Shown: positions 26,687 through 36,201, counted from the first letter of the stretch. The stretch: DNA of 64,000 bases from Psychroserpens algicola (GCF_014526325.1 NZ_JACNMJ010000002.1:248001-312000), one strand, 5' to 3'. Notes: generated by a model not told the origin, from the sequence alone. Translations and numbers: made by a program.

Positions 26687-26737
26687 ATTTAAATATAAGA
26701 TTTTGTAACTTCACAAGCATCAAATAATTCAAATTTT

Positions 26738-28045
26738 ATGAAATTTTTCTACATTTCTTTAAGTCTACTAATTATGACCACTTCGTGTAAAAATGATGTT
26801 AAATCGGCTGATAATTCAATCAATACAAACGATTCTATAAATCTTGTTCAGCGTGCTAAAGCAATTCACGAACGTGTAATAACATTAGATACGCATTGTG
26901 ATATTAATGTCAAAAACTTCACTGACACAATCAATTATACACAAAATTTAGAATCTCAGGTTAATCTCCCAAAAATGAAAGCTGGTGGGCTGGATGTGGC
27001 TTGGTTTATTGTATACACTGGTCAGGATACGCTTACCGATGAAGGCTATAAAAAAGCTTATGACAACGCTATGTCTAAGTTTAATGCCATTCATAAATTA
27101 GTTGAAAATATTGCTCCAGACCAAATCGAATTGGCGCTCAACTCAAATGATGTTAGAAGAATTCACTCATCTGGAAAAAAAGTAGCAATGATTGGTATTG
27201 AAAATGGCTATCCAATAGGAACTGACATTTCTAATGTTGAAAAATTCTATAATCTCGGTGCTCGTTATATGTCACTATCTCATAACGGACATAGTCAATT
27301 ATGTGATAGTAATACAGGTGAAGCGGATGATGTTTGGCTGCATGATGGACTAAGCGACTTAGGGAAAGAAGTTATTAAGGAAATGAATCGTTTGGGAATT
27401 ATGATTGACGTGTCGCATCCTTCTAAAGAATCGATGAGGCAAATGATTGAATTAAGTGAAGCTCCAATTATTGCATCGCACTCTTCTGCAAGAGCGTTGT
27501 GTGATCATAGCAGAAATTTAGATGACGAACAATTGCAGTGGATGAAAGAAAACGGAGGCGTTATTCAAACAGTAGCATTTCAAGCTTATACCAATACGGA
27601 GAAAAACGATACAAGAAATGAAGCTATTTTAGCTATTCGAAAAGATATTGCCAAGTCTTTAGGTGCCACATGGTATGAATGGAGCGAAACAAAAACATTG
27701 TCTGAAGCAGACAAAAATGCTTTTTATGACGTTAGAGCAAAAATTGTCAAATTAGCTGATGAAAAAGCAAGCCATATTAAAGACTTTCCGCCTAAGGTTA
27801 ATGTATCCGATTTTGTAGACCATATTGATTATATGGTTGAGAAAATAGGACTTAAACATGTTGGAATTAGCAGTGATTTTGATGGCGGAGGCGGTGTTGA
27901 TGGCTGGAGTGATGCTTCGGAAACTTTTAATGTCACACTAGAATTAGTAAAACGTGGCTATACTGAAGATCAAATTGAGCAACTCTGGAGCGGAAATTTA
28001 TTGCGTGTTTTAGATGAAGTACAAGCTGTAGCAACAAAAAGCTAA
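26738..28045 (+). CDS. M19 family membrane dipeptidase (renal dipeptidase-like lipoprotein)
   Basis: A 435-residue protein with a lipoprotein signal peptide (lipobox TTSC, cysteine about 17). The zinc ligands of M19 are visible: VITLDTHCDINVK (H-x-D, about residue 48), IGIENGYPIG with the bridging glutamate, IMIDVSHPS and IIASHSSARALCDHSRNL, plus VGISSDFDGGGG. These enzymes cleave dipeptides, including D-amino-acid-containing ones from peptidoglycan. It sits in the envelope close to the 3D-domain lipoprotein, which suits wall-peptide recycling. Full length for the family. Confidence 0.93.
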   Translation: MKFFYISLSLLIMTTSCKNDVKSADNSINTNDSINLVQRAKAIHERVITLDTHCDINVKNFTDTINYTQNLESQVNLPKMKAGGLDVAWFIVYTGQDTLTDEGYKKAYDNAMSKFNAIHKLVENIAPDQIELALNSNDVRRIHSSGKKVAMIGIENGYPIGTDISNVEKFYNLGARYMSLSHNGHSQLCDSNTGEADDVWLHDGLSDLGKEVIKEMNRLGIMIDVSHPSKESMRQMIELSEAPIIASHSSARALCDHSRNLDDEQLQWMKENGGVIQTVAFQAYTNTEKNDTRNEAILAIRKDIAKSLGATWYEWSETKTLSEADKNAFYDVRAKIVKLADEKASHIKDFPPKVNVSDFVDHIDYMVEKIGLKHVGISSDFDGGGGVDGWSDASETFNVTLELVKRGYTEDQIEQLWSGNLLRVLDEVQAVATKS

Positions 28046-28049
28046 GTGG

Positions 28050-28352
28050 CTAGAATCCTAGAAGTTTTGACACAACTGTAGCTACCACTAAAACACATAA
28101 TATAGAATTTATAATAATACCAAAAGCCTTCTTAAAAGACCTAGGATCTTTCAAACCCTTAATGCTAAAAGTAAAACCCAGAATGGATGTTGTTATGATT
28201 AAAATTATTAAAAAACTACTGACATTACTATATATATCAACTGAAATAGAATTATTTGCTGCTAATAATTGAAAGACTAGAAATAGCAAAAAACTTACAA
28301 GAGTTATTATAGCAAATTGAAAACCTTTATTTGAGTTAGATGATTTAGCCAT
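28050..28352 (-). CDS. Small membrane protein, three predicted helices
   Basis: A 100-residue hydrophobic protein with helices at about 12-32, 44-65 and 77-98 and a short KDPRSFKK loop. No family is recognised. It starts 3 bases after the stop of the DUF3592-like gene, and both follow the E1 dehydrogenase gene on the same strand, so it is probably cotranscribed. Function unknown. Confidence 0.7.
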   Translation of the reverse strand: MAKSSNSNKGFQFAIITLVSFLLFLVFQLLAANNSISVDIYSNVSSFLIILIITTSILGFTFSIKGLKDPRSFKKAFGIIINSILCVLVVATVVSKLLGF

Positions 28353-28355
28353 TAC

Positions 28356-28859
28356 TTATTTAATTTTACCCAAACGTTTAAGAATCAACAGTGCGACAAC
28401 AAACATAAAGCCTAAACCTATAAGTGCATAGCCGCCATATTTATCTTTATTACCTCTAATAAAATAAGCGACATTATCTTTATCTATAAACTGCACTGTT
28501 TTATTAAACCTCAAATCACTATGCAACTGAAGAGGTGTTTTATCATCATGATAAACAGTAATTTCATCACCAATACGTAATTGATCTAATTGTTCAAATT
28601 TCGGACTAAAATCTCCGGTTTCTTTACCTACAAAAACATCAAATACAATAGGATAATCCTCTATATGAATAAAGCGGTGGTTCCCTTTATTCCTGTAAGT
28701 AATCTCTTGAAAGATTGTATCAAAATAGTCGATTTTTCCAGTAACACTTTCAAACTCAGTTTTAGCCTTTGTCCCTCTTAGTGCTATATAAATTCCGAAA
28801 CCAACAATCAACACGCACGCTATGAGTGCTTTATAAAAAATTGGCTTAGAGTCTTTCAT
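28356..28859 (-). CDS. DUF3592-like membrane protein
   Basis: A 167-residue protein with a helix near each end (about 8-26 and 143-160) and an extracytoplasmic beta-rich stretch between them. The VTGKIDYFDTIF segment and the pattern QLRIGDEITVYHDDKTP recall DUF3592 proteins, whose function is unknown. It lies 4 bases behind the E1 dehydrogenase stop and 3 bases before the next small membrane gene, so it belongs to the same transcription unit. Confidence 0.6.
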   Translation of the reverse strand: MKDSKPIFYKALIACVLIVGFGIYIALRGTKAKTEFESVTGKIDYFDTIFQEITYRNKGNHRFIHIEDYPIVFDVFVGKETGDFSPKFEQLDQLRIGDEITVYHDDKTPLQLHSDLRFNKTVQFIDKDNVAYFIRGNKDKYGGYALIGLGFMFVVALLILKRLGKIK

Positions 28860-28863
28860 GAAT

Positions 28864-30864
28864 TTAATATGCTAAAACCGCTTTCAAGGCTTCTTCAAAA
28901 CGTCCTTTAGCCATGTATTGCTCTTCTAATTGATCAACAAAAGGAATTGGTGTTTCCATACTAGCAACACGTTTTACCGGAGCGTCTAAATATTCAAAGC
29001 AGTGTTCCATTATCAATGCTGAAAGATCACTGGCAATCCCACCAAATAAGGAATCTTCTTGTAAAATGATAACTCTATTAGTTTTCTTTACAGAGGCAAA
29101 AATGGTTTCAGTATCTAAAGGCTGCAGACTTCTCAAATCAATCAAATCGGCACTAATAGATTCATTAGCATCAAGAGTTTCCAATGCCCAGTGTACTCCT
29201 GCACCATAAGAAATAACAGTAACCGCTGTCCCTTCCCTTAAAACCGAAGCTTCACCTATTGGAAGTGTATAATACTCTAAAGGCACATCTTGTCGAATAC
29301 TACGATACAGTGCTTTATGCTCAAAGAATAATACCGGATTTGGATCTTCAATAGCTGTTGTCAATAAGCCTTTAGCATCATAAGGAAATGCAGGATAAAC
29401 GACTTTTAGTCCTGGAGTTTTTGTAAACCAGGCTTCATTGGTTTGCGAATGAAATGGTCCTGCGGCCACACCTCCTCCACAAGGCATTCTAATAACCACA
29501 TCTGCTTGTTGATTCCAACGATAATGCGATTTAGCAAGATAATTGACTACAGGATTAAACCCTGATGTTACAAAATCGGCAAATTGCATTTCCATAACAG
29601 CTTTCATACCTGCTATAGATAATCCCATTGCAGCTTCTACAATAGCAGACTCGCATATAGGTGTGTTTCTAACACGTGCTTTACCAAACTGATTTACAAA
29701 ACCTTCAGTAATCTTAAATACACCACCATACTCTGCAATATCCTGCCCCATAATAACCAGGTCATCATGCTTTTCCATAGCTTGTTTTAAACCTTGAGAA
29801 ATTGCATCAATAAGTCTGAGTTCAGCAGTTTTAGAATCAGGCTTTATCGCTTTAAAATCAAAGCTCTTATAAACATCATTTAATTCGGTTTCTACATTTG
29901 GAACTATAGGAGCTTCATCAAAAGCCATTTGCAAATGCTCGTTAATTTCAAGTGTAATGGCATCTTTAATCGCAACTTCTTGTTTTTCACTCAGGATGCG
30001 TTGTTCTTTAAGATAGGCTTGAAAATTTTCCAAAGGATCTTTTTTTGCCCATTCTTGCATGAGCGCTTTAGGCACATACTTTGTGCCACTAGCCTCTTCA
30101 TGACCACGCATTCTAAACGTTTTGAATTCAATTAAAATTGGTCGCGGTCGCTTGCGAATACTAGCTGCAAGCTTTTGCATTTTCGTATAAACTTCAATAA
30201 TATTATTACCATCGAGAACAAAAGACTCCATACCATAACCTTTGCCACGATCGGCTAAATCTTTACAATGGTATTGCTCATTCGTTGGCGTAGATAATCC
30301 ATAACCATTATTTTCAATACAAAACATCACAGGCAATTGCCATACAGATGCGACATTTAAAGCCTCGTGAAAATCACCTTCACTTGTTCCTCCTTCACCT
30401 GTAAATACAGTTGTGACTTGCTTTTTGTTTTTTAAAAGACTCGCCAAAGCGATACCATCTGCGACACCTAATTGTGGTCCGAGATGTGATATCATTCCAA
30501 CGATATTAAATTCTTGGGTTCCAAAATGAAATGAGCGGTCACGACCTTTAGTAAACCCATTAGCTTTACCTTGCCACTGACTAAATAGACGATGTAAAGG
30601 AATTTCACGTGTTGTAAAAACACCGAGGTTTCTATGCATAGGTAAGATATATTCATCCTTATGCATTGCCATTGTAACACCTACAGATATTGCTTCTTGA
30701 CCTATACCAGAAAACCATTTTGAGATCTTACCTTGTCGCAGTAGAATGAGCATCTTCTCTTCTATCATGCGAGGTTTGAGCATGTTTTTGTACAGTTGTA
30801 ACAGTGTTTTATCGTCTAGATTTTTTTTGTCGTAGGCTATCAGACTCTTGGATGAGGTCAACAT
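28864..30864 (-). CDS. 2-oxoacid dehydrogenase E1, fused alpha and beta subunits (branched-chain type)
   Basis: A 666-residue fusion. The alpha half (about 1-330) has GQEAISVGVTMAM, the thiamine diphosphate motif TGEGGTSEGDFHEALN with the closing IENNGYG, and FRMRGHEEASGT. The beta half (about 350-666) has VIMGQDIAEYGGVFKITEGF, the NTPICESAIVEAAMG block and VIRMPCGGGVAAGPFHSQ. E1 decarboxylates 2-oxoacids and acylates the E2 lipoyl domain; the closest named type is 2-oxoisovalerate dehydrogenase. E2 and E3 are not nearby. The single-chain form is common in Bacteroidota. Confidence 0.92.
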   Translation of the reverse strand: MLTSSKSLIAYDKKNLDDKTLLQLYKNMLKPRMIEEKMLILLRQGKISKWFSGIGQEAISVGVTMAMHKDEYILPMHRNLGVFTTREIPLHRLFSQWQGKANGFTKGRDRSFHFGTQEFNIVGMISHLGPQLGVADGIALASLLKNKKQVTTVFTGEGGTSEGDFHEALNVASVWQLPVMFCIENNGYGLSTPTNEQYHCKDLADRGKGYGMESFVLDGNNIIEVYTKMQKLAASIRKRPRPILIEFKTFRMRGHEEASGTKYVPKALMQEWAKKDPLENFQAYLKEQRILSEKQEVAIKDAITLEINEHLQMAFDEAPIVPNVETELNDVYKSFDFKAIKPDSKTAELRLIDAISQGLKQAMEKHDDLVIMGQDIAEYGGVFKITEGFVNQFGKARVRNTPICESAIVEAAMGLSIAGMKAVMEMQFADFVTSGFNPVVNYLAKSHYRWNQQADVVIRMPCGGGVAAGPFHSQTNEAWFTKTPGLKVVYPAFPYDAKGLLTTAIEDPNPVLFFEHKALYRSIRQDVPLEYYTLPIGEASVLREGTAVTVISYGAGVHWALETLDANESISADLIDLRSLQPLDTETIFASVKKTNRVIILQEDSLFGGIASDLSALIMEHCFEYLDAPVKRVASMETPIPFVDQLEEQYMAKGRFEEALKAVLAY

Positions 30865-30889
30865 TATTATATAAATTGCGTTAGTTAAT

Positions 30890-30897
30890 CAAATGTA
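30890..30897 (-). promoter_or_regulatory. Putative -7 element for the E1 dehydrogenase gene
   Basis: Minus-strand TACATTTG matches TAnnTTTG, 25 bases before the ATG at 30864, in the divergent space shared with the 2OG-oxygenase gene. Confidence 0.5.
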
Positions 30898-30977
30898 AAT
30901 AAAAATTGACGTTTATGAAGGCTTAGTTCATTTTTTTTAAGTGAGATTCTAATCTGTGATTTTAGCAGTATTTTCGC

Positions 30978-30985
30978 TATTTTTG
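30978..30985 (+). promoter_or_regulatory. Putative -7 element for the 2OG-Fe(II) oxygenase gene
   Basis: TATTTTTG fits TAnnTTTG and lies 32 bases before the ATG at 31018. It is back to back with the minus-strand element at 30890. Confidence 0.45.
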
Positions 30986-31017
30986 TTATATTGAACAGCT
31001 AATAAATTTATGATATA

Positions 31018-31965
31018 ATGAATAGAATACCAAGTGTAAACCTTCAGGATTTTATTTCTGGAGATGCAAATAGAAAACAAAAATTTATTGATGAAATAGG
31101 AAAAGCATACGAAGACATTGGCTTTGTAGCGCTTAAAGGACATTTTTTAGATGATGAACTCGTTGATAATTTATACAAAGAGGTTAAAAACTTTTTTGAC
31201 TTACCAGTAGAGACTAAGCGTAGCTATGAAATTGAAGGTATTGGTGGTCAACGAGGCTATGTGTCTTTTGGAAAAGAAAGTGCTAAAGGAAAAAAGGAAG
31301 GTGATTTAAAAGAATTCTGGCATTTCGGACAATATGTAGAGGACGATCCAGAACGTGCTAAGGAATATCCTGAAAATGTTGAAGTTAAAGAGCTTCCAGA
31401 ATTTAATAAAATAGGAAAAGAGACCTATCAAATGCTTGAAAAAACAGCAAAGTATGTTTTACGAGCTTTGGCTTTATTTTTAGATTTAGAAGAAACGTAT
31501 TTTGATAACTATATCCATAATGGGAATTCAATTTTAAGACCAATCCATTATCCACCTATTTTAGAAGAACCTGAAAATGCTGTACGTGCAGCTGCTCACG
31601 GTGACATCAATCTGATCACTTTATTAATGGGTGCTCAAGGTAGAGGTTTACAAGTTCAGAATCATAAAGGTGAATGGATTGATGCCATTGCCGAGCCTGA
31701 TGAATTGATGATTAATGTTGGAGATATGTTATCCAGACATACTAACAACAAACTTAAGTCAACGATTCATCGTGTTGTAAATCCGCCAAGAGAACTTTGG
31801 GGAACTTCACGATATTCAATACCATTTTTTATGCATCCAATAAGTGAAATGAAGCTTAATGTTTTAGAGGGTTGTATTGACGAAAATAACCCTAAAAAGT
31901 TTGATGACATTACTGCTGGTGAGTTCTTAAATGAGCGTTTAATTGAACTTGGTTTAAAGAAGTAA
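31018..31965 (+). CDS. Isopenicillin-N-synthase-like 2-oxoglutarate/Fe(II) dioxygenase
   Basis: A 315-residue enzyme. The N-terminal DIOX_N part reads RIPSVNLQDF and ends in ETKRSYEIEG. The iron facial triad is visible as HGD in AAAHGDINLITLL (about 192-194) and the distal histidine of STIHRVVNPP (about 249). The 2-oxoglutarate arginine and serine are in SRYSIPFFMHP (about 264). These enzymes hydroxylate or desaturate small molecules. The substrate cannot be read here. The neighbours are translation and nucleotide genes, which gives no pathway hint. Confidence 0.9.
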   Translation: MNRIPSVNLQDFISGDANRKQKFIDEIGKAYEDIGFVALKGHFLDDELVDNLYKEVKNFFDLPVETKRSYEIEGIGGQRGYVSFGKESAKGKKEGDLKEFWHFGQYVEDDPERAKEYPENVEVKELPEFNKIGKETYQMLEKTAKYVLRALALFLDLEETYFDNYIHNGNSILRPIHYPPILEEPENAVRAAAHGDINLITLLMGAQGRGLQVQNHKGEWIDAIAEPDELMINVGDMLSRHTNNKLKSTIHRVVNPPRELWGTSRYSIPFFMHPISEMKLNVLEGCIDENNPKKFDDITAGEFLNERLIELGLKK

Positions 31966-32040
31966 ATCTGTCTCAAGAGCGTCTCTTAGGAATCTTAACA
32001 ATGCTTCAGAAAAACGCTAACAGACATTTATAATTTGTTT

Positions 32041-32373
32041 ATGGATTTACAAGATCAACTAAAAAATCTCTTTCCTGATCATGTTTCCGAGGATATTTCC
32101 GAAGAAAAAACATCGAAAGATAAAGGGCTTTGGCTACAGGATGACCCTATATTATGCAAATATGAAAAGCGTAAAGGTAAACCCATAACTATACTTGAAG
32201 GTTATACGGGAGCAGATGAGGACTTTAAAAAACTAGCTAAAGAATTAAAGCAAAAACTTAGTGTTGGAGGTAGTTTTAAAGATGACAAAATCATTATTCA
32301 AGGTGATTATAGAGATAAAATCATGCAGATTTTACTAGATAAAGGGTTTAATGTTAAACGTGTTGGTGGTTAA
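32041..32373 (+). CDS. SUI1/YciH family translation-initiation-factor-like protein
   Basis: A 110-residue protein from the ATG at 32041; a TTG two codons earlier is not preferred. The C-terminal 80 residues match the eIF1/SUI1 fold: YEKRKGKPITILEGYTGADED, then LKQKLSVGGSFKDDKIIIQGDYRDKI and the glycine-rich end. YciH-type proteins bind the small ribosomal subunit and influence start selection. It abuts the DUF1835 gene with no gap, suggesting translational coupling. Confidence 0.9.
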   Translation: MDLQDQLKNLFPDHVSEDISEEKTSKDKGLWLQDDPILCKYEKRKGKPITILEGYTGADEDFKKLAKELKQKLSVGGSFKDDKIIIQGDYRDKIMQILLDKGFNVKRVGG

Positions 32374-33321
32374 ATGGAATCAAAAGCTTTACATATCTCA
32401 AATGGTACTAGTTTAACAAACTACTTGTTTAAATTAGGCATTTCAAATGATTCGAATACAGTGACATGGCAAGAAACACTTTGTGTTGGCCCTACTGTAG
32501 AACACATCGCCTCTGAAGCGTTTATCAAAACACGAAAGGCCTTTTTTAAGTCATTTTATGATATCTCATTGAGTCGAAAAGAAATCATGAGCGAACTCAA
32601 TAAATTAGAAAACATCAAAGATTATACTGAAATAATTCTTTGGTTTGAATATGATTTGTTTTGTCACATCAACATGGTAGCCGTTATAAGCTTGCTGGAA
32701 CAAAGAGGAATTTACCTTCCTATTTATCTGGTATGCAGCGGACGAGTTGAAGGCGAGAAAGGTTTAAAAGCTCTAGGTGAATTAAAGCCTAAACAATTAG
32801 AAGCACATTACAAAGATAAAGTAAAGTTAACCATAGATGATATTGCACTGGCCAAACGCATTTGGAGAATTTATTGTAGTAAAGATCATAATTTATTAAT
32901 GCCGCTTATTACAAGACCTTCTTCTTTTAAATACCTGAGCAATTGTTTGAAAGCTCATATTAAACGTTTTCCAGATACTCGAAGTGGAATTAGCACATTA
33001 GAATACAACATATTAAAACTCGTAAAAGAAAATAATATTACATCCAGACGGCATCTTGTTGGCTACACGCTACATTACCAAGGTTATTATGGTTATGGAG
33101 ATTTACAACTGGAACGTGTGATCGATTTATTATCTATATTTTTTACCGAAGAAGACAATAGCTTAAAACTCAATAGAAAAGGTCATTTAGCCTTAGAACA
33201 CCAGCATAATTATCAAAAGGAAATGAATAATACTATTCATTATGGAGGTGTAAGTTGTCTGGATTACAAATTTGACAAACAACAAAATAAACTTATTAAA
33301 ACAGCTGTTCATGCCAATTAA
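32374..33321 (+). CDS. DUF1835 domain protein
   Basis: A 315-residue protein opening ALHISNGTSLTNYLFKLGI and followed by WQETLCVGPT, the hallmark of DUF1835. The second block IILWFEYDLFCHINMVAVI is also typical. The C-terminal part (about 200-300) resembles the usual extension of this family. No enzymatic function is established. It follows the SUI1 gene without a gap and overlaps the nucleoside phosphorylase start, so the three are probably one operon. Confidence 0.85.
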   Translation: MESKALHISNGTSLTNYLFKLGISNDSNTVTWQETLCVGPTVEHIASEAFIKTRKAFFKSFYDISLSRKEIMSELNKLENIKDYTEIILWFEYDLFCHINMVAVISLLEQRGIYLPIYLVCSGRVEGEKGLKALGELKPKQLEAHYKDKVKLTIDDIALAKRIWRIYCSKDHNLLMPLITRPSSFKYLSNCLKAHIKRFPDTRSGISTLEYNILKLVKENNITSRRHLVGYTLHYQGYYGYGDLQLERVIDLLSIFFTEEDNSLKLNRKGHLALEHQHNYQKEMNNTIHYGGVSCLDYKFDKQQNKLIKTAVHAN

Positions 33322-34186
33322 AGCATCAGAATTAATTTTAAATCCTGACGGAAGTGTTTATCACCTCAATTTACGTCCAGAACATATTGCAAATACCATC
33401 ATAACAGTTGGTGATCCCGATCGTGTTTCTAGTGTTACAAAACATTTTGATCGCGTCGATTTCAAAACACACAAACGTGAGTTTCATACCCAAACTGGTG
33501 TCTATAAAGGCAAACGCCTAACTGTTATTTCTACAGGAATTGGTACAGACAACATTGATATCGTATTTAATGAGTTAGACGCTTTAGTTAATATTGACTT
33601 AGAAAAAAGAGAAATTAAACCAGAGTTAACATCACTAGATATTATTCGAATTGGAACCTCAGGTTCTATTCAAAAACATATTCCTATTGATGCTTTTGTG
33701 ATTAGTGAATATGCTGCTGGATTTGATAGTTTACTACATTTTTATAATAGTACAGATGTTCAGTATTTTGAAATTTCCGAAGCTTTAAAAGTGCAAACCG
33801 ATTGGTATGACAAAAAATCTGATCCGTATGTAGTGAAATGTAGTGATCAATTACTTCAACATTTATCCAGCGAAAAAACAATCACCGGATTTACAGCTAC
33901 GAACGTTGGTTTTTATGGTCCGCAAGGCAGAATACTACGTTTAGGGATTCAGGATAATGAATTGAATGACAAGCTGGCCAACTTTAATTATCAAGGAAAA
34001 CCAATTACTAACCTCGAAATGGAAACTGCTGGTATTTACGGCATTTCAAGTTTACTTGGTCATCGTGCCCTATCCATGAATGCTATCATTGCTAATAGAG
34101 CGACCGGACAATTTAGTAGTAATCCAAAACAAACTGTTGACAATCTCATCATTTACACTTTGGATAAAATTGTAGATTTAGATTAA
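33311..34186 (+). CDS. Nucleoside phosphorylase (uridine-phosphorylase-like)
   Basis: A 291-residue protein from the ATG at 33311, which overlaps the preceding stop; an in-frame extension to 33272 is rejected. The PNP_UDP fold is shown by ITVGDPDRV (phosphate-binding segment), RIGTSGSIQKHIPI and TNLEMETAGIYGISSLLGH, where the glutamate contacts the ribose. It should cleave nucleosides to base and ribose-1-phosphate. Uridine is the likely substrate class, but the base contacts were not resolved. Member of the SUI1-DUF1835 unit. Confidence 0.87.
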   Translation: MPIKASELILNPDGSVYHLNLRPEHIANTIITVGDPDRVSSVTKHFDRVDFKTHKREFHTQTGVYKGKRLTVISTGIGTDNIDIVFNELDALVNIDLEKREIKPELTSLDIIRIGTSGSIQKHIPIDAFVISEYAAGFDSLLHFYNSTDVQYFEISEALKVQTDWYDKKSDPYVVKCSDQLLQHLSSEKTITGFTATNVGFYGPQGRILRLGIQDNELNDKLANFNYQGKPITNLEMETAGIYGISSLLGHRALSMNAIIANRATGQFSSNPKQTVDNLIIYTLDKIVDLD

Positions 34187-34203
34187 TTTTTAAGTACATC
34201 ATA

Positions 34204-35061
34204 TTGAAACGAATAAACATAGGAGGCGTCCCAGAACATTTTAATCTTGCTTGGTATCTCACATTAAAAAACGGCGAATACAAAGAGCAAGGTATAAATT
34301 TACGTTGGAAAGATTATTTTGGAGGCACTGGAGCCATGAACAAAGCACTTAGAGAAGGTGAAATTGATATTGCTGTTATACTTACCGAAGGTGTTATTAA
34401 AGATATTATTGATGGTAATCCAACTAAAATAATTCAAACCTTTGTGCAATCACCATTAATCTGGGGAATTCATGTGGCTAACGATTCGAAATATCAAACC
34501 ATATCAGATTTAAAAGGTACAAAAGCCGCTATTAGTCGTTACGGATCTGGCTCTCACCTCATGGCTTATATCAATGCTGAAAATAACCAATGGGATTTAG
34601 ATAAAGACCTCGATTTTGAGGTTATTCGCAATCTTGATGGCGCTGTTGAAGGCTTAACTAATGGTGTTGCTGATTATTTTATGTGGGAAAAATTTACGAC
34701 AAAACCTATTGTAGATGATGGTGTTTTTAGACGTATCGGAAATTGCCCTACACCTTGGCCATGCTTTGTTATAGCAGTTAGAGAGGATTTTTTAGATCAA
34801 AACTTAGAGGATGTTAAAATTATTTTAGACATTATTAACGGTACAACCCAAGAGTTTAAACACATTCCTAGTATCGACAAAACAATCGCCAACAGGTATG
34901 ATCAAAAACTGGAAGATGTTCAAGAGTGGCTGTCACTCACCGAATGGTCACAAAGCGTGATTGATAAAGCTACTGTAGACACAATTCAGGATAAGTTATT
35001 TAATCTGGAAATTATTCCTAAAAAAGTAGATTATAATAGTCTCGTAAGAAAAATCAATTAA
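34204..35061 (+). CDS. NMT1/ThiY-like periplasmic-binding-protein fold, solo and without signal peptide
   Basis: A 285-residue protein that starts at TTG; no in-frame ATG was found upstream. It opens RINIGGVPEHFNLAWYLTLKNGEYKEQGINL, the pattern of NMT1/SsuA-type binding proteins. SRYGSGSHLMAYI and NGVADYFMWEKFTT look like ligand-contact segments. No signal peptide or lipobox precedes the domain, and no permease or ATPase gene is nearby. It may be a cytoplasmic sensor or enzyme on this fold. Its position 17 bases behind the nucleoside phosphorylase suggests a shared transcript. Confidence 0.82.
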   Translation: MKRINIGGVPEHFNLAWYLTLKNGEYKEQGINLRWKDYFGGTGAMNKALREGEIDIAVILTEGVIKDIIDGNPTKIIQTFVQSPLIWGIHVANDSKYQTISDLKGTKAAISRYGSGSHLMAYINAENNQWDLDKDLDFEVIRNLDGAVEGLTNGVADYFMWEKFTTKPIVDDGVFRRIGNCPTPWPCFVIAVREDFLDQNLEDVKIILDIINGTTQEFKHIPSIDKTIANRYDQKLEDVQEWLSLTEWSQSVIDKATVDTIQDKLFNLEIIPKKVDYNSLVRKIN

Positions 35062-35240
35062 TTTTTAGGTAGGAAAAACCCAACTTGATTTGTTATATAA
35101 TTGATAAATTAGTGACACTTTATTTTATGCATCTTAACAGAATTTTAGCATTTTAAACGAGTTAACTTTCTATTTATCAAAAATTTATTTACATTTATCC
35201 TAACCAAATCTTTATGCTACTTGATTTAAAACTATAAAAT

Positions 35241-35435
35241 ATGATTATAACATTAACTTTAATTCTTGCATCCTTAGTTGCATTAAACTTTTTGTTATTG
35301 ACATTTAGCTGCAACAAAGTAACTAAGAAAACAGCAGCTCAAAACCAGTTAATAATCACAAAACCTAAATCTGTTAAAGTTGTTAAACCTACTGAACGAC
35401 TTGCTACAAACCAGTTAGCTCCTACCGGAAGTTAG
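35241..35435 (+). CDS. Small protein with one N-terminal membrane helix
   Basis: A 64-residue ORF with a helix at about 2-22 (IITLTLILASLVALNFLLLTF) followed by SCNKVTKKTAAQ and a lysine-rich, proline-containing tail. The cysteine after the helix could be a lipid site, but the segment lacks a classical charged n-region. The upstream 179 bases are AT-rich and hold a plausible promoter region. No family is recognised. It converges with ung. Confidence 0.55.
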   Translation: MIITLTLILASLVALNFLLLTFSCNKVTKKTAAQNQLIITKPKSVKVVKPTERLATNQLAPTGS

Positions 35436-35438
35436 TAT

Positions 35439-36104
35439 TTACCAGTTAATTTCTTTTTTCGCTTTAGACTTCAATATTGCATTTGTTTTACTAAAATGCT
35501 TATTACCAAACCAATACCCTCTGTTTGCACTTAAAGGTGATGGATGCCCTGAAGTTAATATATCATGTTGCTGAATATCAATCAATTTTGCTTTCTTTTT
35601 TGCAAATCCGCCCCAAAGTAAAAACACAATATCTTTCTTTTTATCACTTATCAGCTCTATAACTTTATCTGTAAATTGTTCCCAACCTTTATTTTGATGG
35701 CTTCCAGCCTCATGTGCTCTAACCGTTAAAGTTGCATTAAGTAATAACACGCCTTGTTTCGCCCAACGTTCTAAATTTCCAGATTGCGGATAAGCGATTC
35801 CCGTATCTGTTTCTATTTCTTTAAAAATATTGATTAATGATGGTGGATGAGTAATTCCGTCAGCTACCGAAAAACACAAACCATTAGCTTGTCCGATCCC
35901 ATGATAAGGATCCTGACCGATAATTACCACTTTGACATCATCAAAAGTACAAAGGTCAAAGGCAGAAAAAATTTTAGGTCCAGGAGGAAAACATTTTGTA
36001 GAAGCATACTCGCTTTTCACAAACCCGATTAAATCCTTAAAATAGGGCTTATCAAATTCTTGATTTAGTTTTTCTTCCCAGCTTTTATGTATGTTTACCT
36101 TCAT
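35439..36104 (-). CDS. ung: Uracil-DNA glycosylase, family 1
   Basis: A 221-residue base-excision-repair enzyme that removes uracil from DNA. Motifs are textbook: VVIIGQDPYHGIGQANGLCFSV with the catalytic aspartate, LLNATLTVRAHEAGSH, FLLWGGFAKKKA and the DNA-minor-groove loop HPSPLSANRG. Length is normal. It converges with the small membrane protein gene and diverges from the cupin gene. Confidence 0.97.
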   Translation of the reverse strand: MKVNIHKSWEEKLNQEFDKPYFKDLIGFVKSEYASTKCFPPGPKIFSAFDLCTFDDVKVVIIGQDPYHGIGQANGLCFSVADGITHPPSLINIFKEIETDTGIAYPQSGNLERWAKQGVLLLNATLTVRAHEAGSHQNKGWEQFTDKVIELISDKKKDIVFLLWGGFAKKKAKLIDIQQHDILTSGHPSPLSANRGYWFGNKHFSKTNAILKSKAKKEINW

Positions 36105-36149
36105 TTTATCTAAAAAAAATTCTTATTATCTAAATTATGAAATATGTCA

Positions 36150-36157
36150 TAAATTTG
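36150..36157 (+). promoter_or_regulatory. Putative -7 element for the cupin/JmjC gene
   Basis: TAAATTTG fits TAnnTTTG, 52 bases before the ATG at 36202. No -33 box stands out. Confidence 0.4.
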
Positions 36158-36201
36158 TAATATCAAATATAGTATATTAGCCATTACAATATCTATAAGA
36201 C

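Noticed and set aside
28864-30864. Frameshift or assembly fusion of E1 alpha and beta
   Set aside because: Single-chain E1 alpha/beta proteins are a normal form in Bacteroidota, and the reading frame is intact.
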